A stretch of DNA of 64,000 bases from Methanoplanus endosymbiosus (GCF_024662215.1 NZ_CP096115.1:2740935-2804934), one strand, 5' to 3'. Counted from the first letter of the stretch, positions 18,073 to 26,853 are shown. Notes: a model not told the origin generated them from the letters alone. Numbers and translations: made by a program.

Positions 18073-18558
18073 ATGGTAAAGGATAAGGAAGCAATAAAGG
18101 AGAAGACGGAACTGCTCATTGAGATGGCAGCCGGATTCTGCGATGAATGTCTGGATGAGGAGTACAAAGAACTCTGTGAGAAGCTGATCCGTAAGATGTC
18201 AAGAAAGAGGACTGTTCCTTTTATGACCGGAAGAATGGATATATGGGCTGCATCAATTGTGTATGCACTTGGGAGCATTAACTTTCTCTTTGATAAAAAT
18301 ACACAGCCGTATGCAACTGCGGATAACATCTGCGATTATTTCGGGTCAAAGAAGAGCACAACGTCACAGAAGTCAAAGATAATCCGTGATATGTTTAAGA
18401 TGTCTTACTTTGATGATGAGTTTTCCACTGAAAGAATGCGTGAAAAAAATCCGTTTAACAGCTTTGTGATGATAGATGGTATGGTTGTTCCAAAGAGTAT
18501 GCTTTCGCCTGAGCTCCGGGAACGGATTGAAGTTATTGAAGAGCTAAAGAGGAAGTAA
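18073..18558 (+). CDS. DUF6398-like protein upstream of a HEPN-MNT pair
   Basis: 161 residues with two recognisable blocks: FCDECLDEEYKELCEKLI, and MDIWAASIVYALGSINFLFDK followed by TADNICDYFGSKKSTTSQKS, a likely helix-turn-helix. This resembles the DUF6398 family, whose function is unknown. The HTH-like part suggests DNA binding. It is 1 bp from the HEPN gene, so it is probably co-transcribed and could be a regulator of the module. Confidence 0.65.
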   Translation: MVKDKEAIKEKTELLIEMAAGFCDECLDEEYKELCEKLIRKMSRKRTVPFMTGRMDIWAASIVYALGSINFLFDKNTQPYATADNICDYFGSKKSTTSQKSKIIRDMFKMSYFDDEFSTERMREKNPFNSFVMIDGMVVPKSMLSPELRERIEVIEELKRK

Positions 18559-18559
18559 C

Positions 18560-18967
18560 ATGAACAATAATCTCCATGAAGCCTTTAAGTGGCTAAAACA
18601 GGCTGAAAGGGATCTTAAAAGTGCAGGGAACAGTGTCAGCACATCTGATTTCAACTGGGCATGTTTTCAGGCACAACAAAGTGCAGAAAAGGCTTTAAAA
18701 TCTGTTCTTTATGCAAGAGGGTACAGAAAAATTCTGACCCATTCAGTATTTGATCTCATTAAAAAGACCGGAAAATCGGATGAATCTTTTTTAAATCTCA
18801 GAAAAGAAGCCAGGGTTCTTGATGGTTATTACATGAGTACCAGATATCCCGATAGTATAGTCAGTGATTTAACACCGTCAGAATATTTTGAGGAGGAGGA
18901 TGCAGAAGAATGTATCAGATGTGCAGAATTAATATTGAGGAAAGCGAAGGAAGTTTTGAAAGCCTGA
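18560..18967 (+). CDS. HEPN-domain toxin (HepT-like)
   Basis: 135-residue helical HEPN protein: FKWLKQAERDLKSA at the start, WACFQAQQSAEKALKSVL, then RKILTHSV, which fits the R-x4-H RNase motif. Many HepT proteins have R-x4-H-x-Y with the Tyr modified by the partner; here that position is Val, so control may differ. It overlaps the MNT gene by 58 bp. Confidence 0.85.
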   Translation: MNNNLHEAFKWLKQAERDLKSAGNSVSTSDFNWACFQAQQSAEKALKSVLYARGYRKILTHSVFDLIKKTGKSDESFLNLRKEARVLDGYYMSTRYPDSIVSDLTPSEYFEEEDAEECIRCAELILRKAKEVLKA

Positions 18968-19254
18968 AACTGGAAATAAAGAGACTTGCAGGAAAAATTC
19001 GCTTAAGGTGGAATGTTGAGAGAATAATACTTTACGGCTCTGTTGCACGGGGCGATTATAATGAAGCAAGTGATGTCGATCTCATTGTAGTTGCAGATTT
19101 TAAGGAGCGTTTCCATAAGAGGCCCGGAGAGATTATGGAGATGACTGAACTTCCGGTTGAGGCTATATGCTATACAAAAGAAGAGTTTGAAGATATGCTA
19201 AAGAGACAGAACCCTTTTGTCTGTACAGTCATTGATGAAGGCATTCTTATCTGA
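18910..19254 (+). CDS. MNT-domain nucleotidyltransferase antitoxin (MntA-like)
   Basis: 114 residues with the minimal nucleotidyltransferase signature IILYGSVARGDYNEASDVDL (G-S loop and D-x-D pair). Family knowledge: MntA-type proteins neutralise HEPN toxins, in some cases by AMPylation. The start at 18910 lies 58 bp inside the HEPN gene; a later start is possible, but the catalytic core would be unaffected. Confidence 0.85.
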   Translation: MYQMCRINIEESEGSFESLKLEIKRLAGKIRLRWNVERIILYGSVARGDYNEASDVDLIVVADFKERFHKRPGEIMEMTELPVEAICYTKEEFEDMLKRQNPFVCTVIDEGILI

Positions 19255-19475
19255 GTCGCCCGTAAAAATGTCCACATCATGACCATTATCTCCGTGTTGA
19301 TATATAGCAGACAGGACCTGTAATTTAGCCATGAAAGTTATAATCTCTCACAGGTTGTTGTAATATTAATGCTAAAGGCTGAGGCAATTTCCGGGAATGA
19401 CATTTAACATACCAAGACTGAAGTTATTGCAATTATTGGGAATAGTTATTTCCACCGGAGTCAAAATTAATAATT

Positions 19476-20137
19476 ATGGCCGGAAAAAAGAAAACTGCCT
19501 CAACACCCCTGCTTGATTCCCTTGACCTGTCTGGGAGGAGCACTGTACTTTATAATATAATCCGTGAATATCCTGACATCAGAGCTTATGCTGAGGAGAT
19601 TGCAGAAGGTCTGTTATGTGATGTTGATATTCAGGCTGTGACACAATGCCTGATCGTCATAAAAAGAAGCCAAATAAGGCCTTCAATCCAGAGTTAATTT
19701 AAATAACATGACTTCGCCACTGTAGTTCTGTCACAGCCTGTATTGATGATATTGCAGAGTCTCTTGCAGATGAACTTGACCGCCTGAATGTTGAAGAGGT
19801 CTGGGACAGTTCCGGGAGAACACGTGATGGTTATGTTGATCCCGGTGATAGGGCATATGAGATGCTTGAGGAGATAACTGACGAATATGTAATGGAGATG
19901 AATAAGTATATGAAGAGGGGTATGCCGGACCAGTCTCGTGATTACTGTGCCGGAATTCTTTATGGTCTCTATAAATTTGAAAAAGATTACCATTCGGATG
20001 TTCTTGAGGAGACTCCTGATTTCTGTCATGAGAAGTTTTCATGGATTAGAAAAGAGTGGGAGAAAAAGATTGCTGATGAGAGGCAGATTAAACTTCTGGC
20101 AGAAATTTTAGGGGAGAAGGGAATGGCAGAATGGTGA
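19476..20137 (+). pseudogene. Hypothetical ~190-residue protein interrupted by a 109-bp MITE
   Basis: The reading frame starts MAGKKKTASTPLLDSLDL and is broken at residue ~51 by the MITE. The remainder (ESLADELDRLNVEEVWD, then EMLEEITDEYVMEM, FSWIRKEWEKK and GEKGMAEW) continues afterwards. Deleting the MITE plus one TATT restores ...LLCDVDIDDIAESLADEL in frame exactly, so this was recently one gene. The reconstructed protein is acidic and helical, with no family I recognise. Confidence 0.8.
19632..19740 (+). mobile_element. 109-bp MITE, copy 1
   Basis: A perfect 12-bp terminal inverted repeat (CAGGCTGTGACA at the left, TGTCACAGCCTG at the right) and an exact 4-bp flanking duplication, TATT (19628-19631 and 19741-19744). 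It has no coding capacity. A same-length copy in opposite orientation at 54913-55021 is about 80% identical by eye. Confidence 0.92.
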
Positions 20138-20238
20138 GATGAACATAATCTTTCACATGAAATATTAGACAGGTAGGGATTACGGCAGATATTTGATTTT
20201 ATGATAATTTATAAGTTCCCGGAATTATAATTACCATC

Positions 20239-20442
20239 ATGAATCTTTGTGTCATTCTTGAGCCAGGCGATGAAGGAGGATATACTGTTTATGTGCCATC
20301 TCTGCCAGGCTGCATAAGTGAGGGAGATACAAGAGAAGAGGCACTTAAAAATATCAGGGAGGCCATTGCATTATATCTCGAACCTGTTCCTGATGATATG
20401 TTATTGAATGATAATGCAGAACAGGTAGAGATCGCTGTGTAA
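20239..20442 (+). CDS. hicB: HicB family antitoxin (partner toxin truncated)
   Basis: 67 residues: CVILEPGDEGGYTVYVPSL, PGCISEGDTREEALKNIREAI, then a short tail. It is complete. The downstream hicA at 20525 is truncated, so the antitoxin now lacks its cognate toxin. The spacing of 82 bp is also larger than in the intact pairs, so the module has probably decayed. Confidence 0.85.
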   Translation: MNLCVILEPGDEGGYTVYVPSLPGCISEGDTREEALKNIREAIALYLEPVPDDMLLNDNAEQVEIAV

Positions 20443-20524
20443 ATCAGGGAATTATCATTCCATTCAGGCATTAGATAATTGTAGGTGCATTGCCCCTTGA
20501 TTTTTAAATTTTGCGGTATTTCCA

Positions 20525-20623
20525 ATGGATAAAGTACCTTCAGTTAATTATGACAGACTAATTGTTGCTCTTCAGAGATATGGTTTTGTTGTTGTCAGAC
20601 AAAGAGGCAGTCACATCCGTCTT
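20525..20623 (+). pseudogene. Truncated hicA remnant
   Basis: The N-terminal ~33 residues of HicA are clear (SVNYDRLIVALQRYGFVVVRQRGSHIRL, catalytic His included). After that the frame enters unrelated hydrophobic sequence and stops at 20767. The toxin is therefore cut just after the active-site strand and is probably inactive. Confidence 0.8.
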
Positions 20624-20886
20624 CCGTTATCGTTTCCGGTTTTGGCTACGTTTGTATTTCTGGTCTGTTTTTTTGTTTTAGTTTTGTCAATGGAAGATTC
20701 TTCATATAGATTTACAGGTAATGCTTCACTAAACTGCTTTTCCGGTGATATTTTATACATTTCATAAATATCATTTATTTCATCATCCGGCAGTATTTTA
20801 CATATCTCATCGTCCGGGACAGTTTTGCATACTATTCCGGCTGAATCTGTCTTTGCAGTCCTGCTGCATTCACATTTTGCCAACAT
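20611..20886 (-). CDS. Possible small hypothetical protein, uncertain
   Basis: 91 residues, hydrophilic, with an internal near-repeat (VPDDEICKI, LPDDEINDI, then IYEMYKISPE). It overlaps the broken hicA end on the other strand. There is no clear ribosome site and no recognised family. It could be a fragment of a gene cut by the same rearrangement that truncated hicA, or a chance frame. Confidence 0.3.
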   Translation of the reverse strand: MLAKCECSRTAKTDSAGIVCKTVPDDEICKILPDDEINDIYEMYKISPEKQFSEALPVNLYEESSIDKTKTKKQTRNTNVAKTGNDNGRRM

Positions 20887-21350
20887 TTTCTCACATTCTC
20901 CTCTACCGGACGGTTCATGGCTTTAAACCTGGTGTTTTCTGGTTTTGACTCTGATGATTTCCGCGATTTGCGGTAGGAAAGGAAGGCGTCAGGATTGACT
21001 CTGCCTGTCCGCCTGTCCTTCTGATTTGGTTTGCCCTGAGTGTATTAAGAAGTATTTCCGCGTGGGGTGAAAGTAAAAAATCTATTATTCGGGTTTTAAA
21101 TCTTTTAAATCGCTATTAAAACAGGGTTTCATTTATAGTCTCTTTTCCGGCAGGTTCTGCCTGCTGTGAATGCCCGGAAGGGTATTCCTGATGGCCGGGC
21201 TGTTGTATTGGCTGTTGGCTATTAGCTGTTGCATTAGCGAAAAGCCCTGAGGTCAGGGCGTGTTCTCGAAGTGATACTTTCACAGGGTTTCACAAGGGCC
21301 GGCAGGGATTCACAGGGTTTTGAAGGGGTTGCCGGAAAAGTGGAAAAAGG
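20887..21350. other. Intergenic, no gene
   Basis: No convincing coding signal. It holds short imperfect repeats such as TTCACAGGGTTT (two copies, ~21281 and ~21310) and GGCTGTTG repeats near 21200-21220. Base composition is more G-rich than the flanks. Confidence 0.4.
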
Positions 21351-21475
21351 GGTGCCTGGCCCATCCCTTCCGGGACATATCGCATGGGGGTGGGTTTTAG
21401 GTGAGGGGTCTTTTTCTCCGCTTCTACTACCTGACATCCAATTTTTACAGAGTTTTTCAGCAGGACATATGGAAA
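21351..21475 (+). repeat. Hairpin repeat family, copy 1
   Basis: One of three diverged ~110-125-bp intergenic copies (others at 27024 and 28745). The core is a 7-bp stem, CCATCCC/GGGGTGG (21361-21367 with 21387-21393), closed with one U-G wobble, around a loop containing GACATATCGCATG. After the stem come GGGTTTTAGGTGAGG, then CTTTTTCTC. It lies downstream of the vapC gene that ends at 21579. Confidence 0.65.
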
Positions 21476-21578
21476 CCAGATACAGCACTTCAGTGCATAT
21501 ATGTGGCATCACAGACATGAAATCATAATTTTCGGATGTGATTCGTCCAAAAAAATGATTGGATTGGTGTCTGTACTG

Positions 21579-21989
21579 TTAATGATTAATAATCTCAAGT
21601 GTGGGCACTCTTGAAAAATCTTTAGTATTATTTGTCAGAACCTTTGCACCGTGATAAAGGGCAATGGCTGCAATCAGTTTGTCAAATTTACCAATCGGAG
21701 TTCCTTTCTTTTCAAGCCTTGCTGATAGTTCCCCATATGCCTGATAATAATCATTATTTAATTCAAAGACAGGGATTACACTCAGAATATCATTTATTTT
21801 CTTTATAGAATTATCAATGTCGTCAGATTTGTATGCACCATTGTAGAGTTCAAAGACATTAATAAAAGTTGTACCAAAGGCTTCCCCACTGCTTATAATG
21901 CTTTCAAGGTTAGCAAGGCTTTTTTTATGTCTTGAATTATTCTGGCTTCTCATTAGATCAACCAGAAAAGTGCTGTCAATTACGATCAT
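21579..21989 (-). CDS. vapC: VapC-like PIN-domain toxin
   Basis: 136-residue PIN-domain RNase. Expected acidic residues are readable: Asp in MIVIDSTFLVDLM, Glu in FINVFELYNGAY, Asp in IGKFDKLIAAIA, and Asp in LTNNTKDFSRV. It starts immediately after the vapB stop (TAA then ATG), a coupled operon. It is complete and probably active; the nearby relatives at 27988 and 28334 are only fragments. Confidence 0.9.
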   Translation of the reverse strand: MIVIDSTFLVDLMRSQNNSRHKKSLANLESIISSGEAFGTTFINVFELYNGAYKSDDIDNSIKKINDILSVIPVFELNNDYYQAYGELSARLEKKGTPIGKFDKLIAAIALYHGAKVLTNNTKDFSRVPTLEIINH

Positions 21990-22202
21990 TTAATTCTCTT
22001 CGATATCTTCAATCATTTTATCAGCTTCCTTATCAGAAAGTGAACTTTCAAATTCATCGAAGGCTTTTCGCAATTCTTCAGGGGTTCTTATTTTTGGAAG
22101 AACTCTTAAAATTACATCTGAAAAGCTTTCAGCATCATTAACTTTCCATTTCTTCAGTCTATCATACGCTTCTTCTGAAAGACTCACTGTTTTTGATGTC
22201 AT
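21990..22202 (-). CDS. vapB: VapB-like antitoxin (DUF217 type)
   Basis: 70 residues beginning MTSKTVSLSEEAYDRLKKWK, a ribbon-type DNA-binding N terminus, followed by SFSDVILRVLPKI and an acidic C-terminal toxin-binding tail ending IEDIEEN. The frame is open farther upstream, but ATG 22202 matches the starts of the paralogs at 28333 and 28663. The upstream ~70 bp, including ACATATAATGTA and CCTTAACGGCC, is also conserved before the 28663 copy, so it is probably the promoter and operator. Confidence 0.88.
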   Translation of the reverse strand: MTSKTVSLSEEAYDRLKKWKVNDAESFSDVILRVLPKIRTPEELRKAFDEFESSLSDKEADKMIEDIEEN

Positions 22203-22566
22203 AGGTACATATAATGTAATATCTCTAAAATAGTTTTTCCTTAACGGCCTGATAACATAAACAGATACAGAAGTGATGCTGCTCATTTCCTTCTGTGAAC
22301 TGGTGTGTATGGGGCGGTTTTCAGCGGAAGTTACCTTAATTCCTTTGTCATTAGCTACTTTGTAGTGCTCGACAGGACTTACGCAATATTGCCAATTAGG
22401 AAATCCGGCAATGAGGATGAAGATAAAACCCTGATGTGCAACGGTAATTGCACCGGTAATTTGCGTGTGGATTTTGTGTTTGAACTTTGTTTGTTAACTT
22501 TTTTGTGAGCTTTGTTTGTGGGTTTTGTGCCTGAATTGTGGATTGTGGATTGGTTTATAAGGTTAG
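22203..22566. other. Intergenic: vapB promoter and T/G-rich stretch
   Basis: Nearest vapB is the conserved promoter-like block. At 22373-22393 lies a 21-bp sequence that recurs inverted, with two mismatches, at 27260-27280. From ~22460 the plus strand becomes T/G-rich (GTTTGAACTTTGTTTGTT type). No gene seen. Confidence 0.5.
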
Positions 22567-23689
22567 CGTAAAACCCCTTGGTCTTTAGCCAAGGGGATGT
22601 AAGCGACAATATAGTGTTTATAACACAAAGCATTTAATGTGTTAGGTTTAATTATTATATGCATGTTAATTGCTTACAAATTTAGAATGTATCCAGATAA
22701 ATCTCAAATTGAAAAATTTGAACAACATTTTGGTGCTTGTAGATTTGTATATAATTTTGCACTTGAAATGAAGATAAAATCTTATGAAACTGATGGAAAA
22801 TCAGTATCGAGATTTACTTTAAATAAAATGCTTCCTGAATTAAAACAAGAAAATGAATGGTTAAAGGAAGTTAATTCACAGTCTCTTCAGGGAGCTACAT
22901 TACATCTGGATAACGCATTTACTAAATTTTTCAGGGAGAAAAAAGGATTTCCTAAATTCAAATCACGAAAAAATCCAGTTCAATCATTTTCTGTTCCTCA
23001 AGCATATTCTGTTGATTTTGACCGGAATTATGTTAAGTTGCCTAAAATTGGATATGTTAAAACGACACTTCATAGACGGTTTAACGGAGATTTAAAGACT
23101 GCAACTGTTTCCCGGAATAGCGCAGGTAAATATTTCATAAGTATTCTTGTTGATGATGAGTTAGAGTATCCATTACCTGGAGCATTTGATGCCAGTAATA
23201 CAATTGGTCTTGATGTAGGTATAAAGGACTTTGTTGTTACATCTGAAGGTAATAAGTATGACAATCCAAAGTTCCTGAAAAATTCAGAAAAACGGTTAAA
23301 AACTCTTCAGAGAAGATTTAGCCGAAAAAAGAAAGGTTCTTCAAATTTCAAAAAAGCAAAATTACAGTTAGCAAAACAACATGAAAAAGTAAGTAATCAG
23401 CGTAATGATTTCCAGCATAAAATTTCTTTTCAAATCATTAGCGAGAACCAAGCAATTGCTGTTGAAACATTAAAAGTTGAGAATTTACTTAAAAATCATA
23501 AATTAGCAAAAAGTATCTCTGATGCCGGGTGGTCCGCCTTTTTTGAAAAATTAAAATATAAAGCGGAGCGGTATGGTAAGACTATACTACAGATAGGACA
23601 GTTTGAACCATCTACAAAAACCACAATGTATTCTGTGAATAGCAGGCACAAAAAATGAAAGCTCTCTAATGCTCACCTTTTTTATTAAT

Positions 23690-23860
23690 GACCACTTTTA
23701 TACTCGTTGGGGCAGGAAGATTGTTTCTAATTTGGAGCTTTTAGCCCGTCCAAAAACTAATCAGTGGTCTGCAATCGGAAGCACAAATGTGACTTTGATC
23801 ACGAATAGTAAATTGCTTTAATGCAAATCCACTGCCCCATTTTAAAGGAGGTGTTAGTAT
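23690..23860 (+). ncRNA. Candidate IS110 bridge RNA
   Basis: IS110-family elements of the IS621 type encode a bridge RNA in the non-coding left end. Here a long-range 8-bp stem (TGGGGCAG at ~23709-23716 with CTGCCCCA at ~23832-23839) encloses a hairpin (TTTGGA 23731-23736, TCCAAA 23749-23754). At 23805-23814 the 10-mer ATAGTAAATT is identical to the right end of the element at 25320-25329, as a donor-binding guide should be. The fold and limits are a hand-made prediction. Confidence 0.5.
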
Positions 23861-25120
23861 ATGGCAAAGGATATACAGAAATCTTGTGGTCTTGACATAC
23901 ACAAAGATTTTTCCATAGCTACTGTCCTTGAAAGAGGTAAAGATGGTAAGATACAAAAACGATTTGAAAGAGACGATGACGGAATTTTAGCTCTAAAAAA
24001 TTTCGTTTTAGAACAGAAGTGTGAAGTTGTTGCATGTGAGTCAACTAACGATTTCTGGATGCCTATTTATGACTGTTTATTTGACAAAGTGACAGTAATT
24101 GTAGGGAATGCTCGTGATATTAAGGCTTTGAATCATAAAAAAACTGATAAAATTGATTCTGAGCATATTGCTATATTGGCCTTAAATGGAATGATTAATC
24201 CTTCAAGAGTTTTTCCTAAAAGTTTACGTGACATCAGATCGCTTGTTAGATTCAGGCATAGGGTGGTTGAAACCAGATCGATCATTAAGAATATTGTTCA
24301 CAGTATTCTTAGTTCAGAGCTTTTCCAGCTTAGAAATTCATTGTCGGACATTTTTGGCAAAACTGGAAAAACTGTACTTAGAGGAATCACCGAAGGGCGT
24401 TCTATCGATAACATTATTGAGAGATTTCCTGAACGCATGAAAAAAAGAGAAAATGAATTCAGGGAAATTTTAAAAAAACAGATTTCTTATGATGCTGTTC
24501 TGAAATTAAAATTATGCTTAAATATAATGTCAGAAATCGATAATTCAATTAAATTTATCGAAAATAGGATTTTTAACTGGGCATATACTAATCGAAAACG
24601 TGAAATGGAACTCCTGATGTCAGTACCAGGTATTGGTGAAATTAGCGCAGTAACCCTTATTGCTGAAATCGGTGACTTTAATGATTTTCCAACTCCTTCA
24701 AAATTAGCATCATGGCTTGGAATTGTACCTAATGTTTACCAGTCAGCAAACAAATATTACAGTTCCACTATCACAAAACGCGGCTCAAAATATGCAAGAT
24801 GGATTCTTATTCAGGTTGCACATGTTGTAGCTGCCAGAACTAAGAAAAATAAGTTAAGGGCGTTCTTTAACAGAAAAAAACCTGTTATCGGTTATAATAA
24901 GGCTATTGTTGCATTAGCACATAAAATTGTAAGGACAATCTGGAGTCTTATAGTTAATGGAAATTGTTACCAGGATGAGTATAATTTCAGCAAAGAAGAA
25001 TTTAAACCCAGTTATTCAGTTGAACTGGAAGAAATCTCCATTGATGAATGTCTCTCAATCTTTGTACAAGCAAAATCTGCCTTAACTAAAAAAGATCCTG
25101 ATAAATTTAATCTTACTTAG
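23861..25120 (+). CDS. IS110 family transposase / DEDD recombinase
   Basis: 419 residues. The N-terminal RuvC-like DEDD domain has Asp in CGLDIHKDF, Glu in VACEST and Asp residues in KKTDKIDSEHIA. The C-terminal Tnp domain has LMSVPGIGEISAVTLIAEIGD, then SKLASWLGIVP and the serine-containing STITKRGSKYARW. It is full length. The start ATG follows AAAGGAGGTG 9 nt upstream, an unusually strong ribosome site for this window. Confidence 0.95.
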   Translation: MAKDIQKSCGLDIHKDFSIATVLERGKDGKIQKRFERDDDGILALKNFVLEQKCEVVACESTNDFWMPIYDCLFDKVTVIVGNARDIKALNHKKTDKIDSEHIAILALNGMINPSRVFPKSLRDIRSLVRFRHRVVETRSIIKNIVHSILSSELFQLRNSLSDIFGKTGKTVLRGITEGRSIDNIIERFPERMKKRENEFREILKKQISYDAVLKLKLCLNIMSEIDNSIKFIENRIFNWAYTNRKREMELLMSVPGIGEISAVTLIAEIGDFNDFPTPSKLASWLGIVPNVYQSANKYYSSTITKRGSKYARWILIQVAHVVAARTKKNKLRAFFNRKKPVIGYNKAIVALAHKIVRTIWSLIVNGNCYQDEYNFSKEEFKPSYSVELEEISIDECLSIFVQAKSALTKKDPDKFNLT

Positions 25121-25587
25121 CCTTAGAACCAGGATAACGGAGCATAACATAGCGTAGCTTGCTGTTAACTCATTAAATTTTGAAATATTTTCATGCTCAG
25201 TCATAAAACTTGATTAATATATTCCAAATTTACCCAAAAAACAGGTAGAGATCTCGAATCTCATACTAAAATTTCAGATATTTTGATGGGAATATTATTA
25301 CTTCCTATTGGGGGCTTTCATAGTAAATTTGTAGTAATTGTGGATATTACAATTCTGAAATGACTTTGTCGGTAAGAGACTGGGTTTGTCCTGATTGTGG
25401 AATGCATCATGACAGAGATATAAATGCTGCAATAAATATCAAGAAATTTGCTCTTGATAGACAGAATCTAATTGGAATATAATCTCCTTACACCCCTGGG
25501 ACGGGGGGAAGGGCCTGTGGACTTGTGGAGGTTACTCCGAGGTATGAAGCAGGAAGCCTCTGGGTCTTTAGCCCAGAGGTAGTTCAC

Positions 25588-26268
25588 TTTATGCTGGAGG
25601 GCTGCGGGGGGGTTTGCCCGCACCGCCCGGCGAAGCCTGCGAAGCAGGCGGAGCTGGCGGTGTGGTGTGAGTGTTGCGAAAATTGTGAAAATTGCGAATA
25701 TTGCGAAAATTGAGGGAGTGCGTGCCGGGGCACCTGGGTTGCATCATCTGGACTATTCTCTCCGTTATTGCGCATAATGGCTTTGAGGTCTGGTTACTGT
25801 TACTATATGTTACGGTGTATTGCTTTGTGTTTTTTCATGTTTTTCATTTTTCTTCGTGTTGCTTTTTTTGTGGGTTGTTGAGTTTTGTCGCTGCTGTGGC
25901 GCTGTTGTAGCGCTGCCGGGTTGTGCCATTATTTTGGTTTATCGTGGTTGTGTTGTATTTGTATCAGTGGGTTTATTGCTCTGTTTTTGGTGTATTGTGG
26001 CTTTATCTTTGTTTTTTTATTGTTGTGATTTTGGTGTATTATGGTTGTAAACTGGTTGTTTTATTGGTGCGTTTTTGGGGAATTATGGTTGTAGCATGGT
26101 TGTGTTGTATTTGTATCAGTGGGTTCATTCATCTGGTGGTGTCTGAATAAATCAGTGGAGGTGGAACAGGGAGCAGGAAGCACAGAGCAGAAATACAGGA
26201 GCAACCGGAATACCTTTTATTGGTTATTGTGGTTTTTGCGACTTTTGTGATGATTCCTGTGAGTTGCT
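25588..26268 (+). repeat. Duplicated low-complexity segment, copy A
   Basis: No gene. A nested hairpin comes first: CACCGCC (25621) pairs with GGCGGTG (25656), with GCCTGC-gaa-GCAGGC inside. GAAAATTG-type tandem repeats follow (~25677-25711), then GTGCCGGGGCAC and a long T/G-rich plus strand with two copies of the 12-mer GTTGTGTTGTAT (~25947 and ~26099). Nearly the same sequence recurs at 32015-34140, where an ISL3 element has entered. The duplication includes the TnpB 3' end just upstream. Confidence 0.75.
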
Positions 26269-26474
26269 CTCACGATATGGTTATATGCTTTCTGAAGATT
26301 CTCAGCCCTGATTTCCTCATTTTTTTCGTTGGAATATATTGAAAAGTGCATGAAAGCACTTTCCATTTCTATTAATACTTCAACTGGTTTTTGCCCAAGG
26401 TAAGCGAGGCAATCCGCATATACAACTAAAAAGTAATTGTTTACAAGATAGTTATAATCTTCAGATGAAATCAT
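26217..26474 (-). pseudogene. Hypothetical protein truncated at a duplication boundary
   Basis: The N-terminal ~69 residues (MISSEDYNYLVNNYFLVVYA, then EVLIEMESAFMHF, SNEKNEEIRAENLQKAYNHI) look like a real helical protein. The last ~16 residues (HRNHHKSRKNHNNQ) are translated from the duplicated repeat segment, whose edge lies at about 26268. So the 3' end of the gene was probably replaced. Family unknown. Confidence 0.5.
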
Positions 26475-26631
26475 GCATGATCTACAAATAATGATTATTT
26501 GCCCTTAGTGACTGTAACGAAATAAGTAATTAATTGAGTTTTAAAATAAATTTCAAACCTCCACGATAGTGTATATTGTGCCCATATAATTATTATTTCT
26601 ATATTGGAATATATCTGTTATTTTTGAACAC

Positions 26632-26853
26632 TCACTTAGAGATAAGTTTGTCCATTTTTTTGCCGGAATTTATAGACGTTAGCTTAAATACACTACCTCC
26701 TTTCGCCATTATGGCATTATCAGAACGTTTGTACTCCAGTTTTTTACCTGTTTTTTCCTGAATGAAATTGTCTATTTCTTCAATAGTTCTAAAATTACTT
26801 ACAGGCGTCTCATATTTTTTTTCAAAGAACAATGACTTCATCTTTAATGACAC
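26632..26853 (-). CDS. Small hypothetical protein
   Basis: 73 residues, or 69 from the second Met (MKSLFFEKKYETP, start 26841). The middle (FRTIEEIDNFIQEKTGKKLEYKR) is helical and charged, followed by AIMAKGGSVFKL. No family recognised. It lies alone in the accessory region. Codon pattern and composition look like a gene, but confidence is modest. Confidence 0.45.
   Translation of the reverse strand: MSLKMKSLFFEKKYETPVSNFRTIEEIDNFIQEKTGKKLEYKRSDNAIMAKGGSVFKLTSINSGKKMDKLISK

Larger units (their letters stand above)
23621..25327 (+). mobile_element. IS110 family element inside tnpB
   Basis: About 1.7 kb with 240 bp of non-coding DNA before the recombinase and 207 bp after. The junctions give the empty site CTACAAAAATTTGTAG, a perfect 7-bp inverted repeat around AA. 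Only A residues are shared between the two junctions, so there is no classic duplication, as expected for IS110. Confidence 0.88.
22663..25482 (+). pseudogene. tnpB copy 2, split by an IS110 element
   Basis: The 5' part (22663-23620) encodes residues 1 to ~320: MLIAYKFRMYPDKSQIE, GLDVGIKDFVV with the first catalytic Asp, AVETLKVENLL with the Glu. The 3' part (25328-25482) encodes the zinc ribbon ([19 protein letters not shown]) and last Asp. Joining at the shared AAA gives STKICSNCG in frame, so the gene was intact before IS110 entered. The 5' half alone lacks the zinc ribbon and third catalytic acid and should be inactive. Confidence 0.92.
22567..25587 (+). mobile_element. TnpB-only IS605-type element, copy 2, interrupted by IS110
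   Basis: The left end follows TTAG and shows CCCCTTGG-tctttag-CCAAGGGG. The right end has CCTCTGGG-tctttag-CCCAGAGG and stops at TAGTTCAC. Without the nested IS110 (23621-25327) it would be about 1.3 kb, the same size as copy 1. Confidence 0.88.

Noticed and set aside
21234-21528. Opposing ORFs over the first hairpin repeat
   Set aside because: They overlap each other completely and are not kept in the other two repeat copies.
25677-25711. GAAAATTG repeats as a CRISPR or iteron origin
   Set aside because: Only about four short imperfect units, no initiator gene, and the same unit count is not kept in the duplicate.
25692-26150. Overlapping Cys/Val/Phe-rich ORFs
   Set aside because: They are translations of T/G-rich low-complexity DNA in two frames, with no codon bias or start signal.
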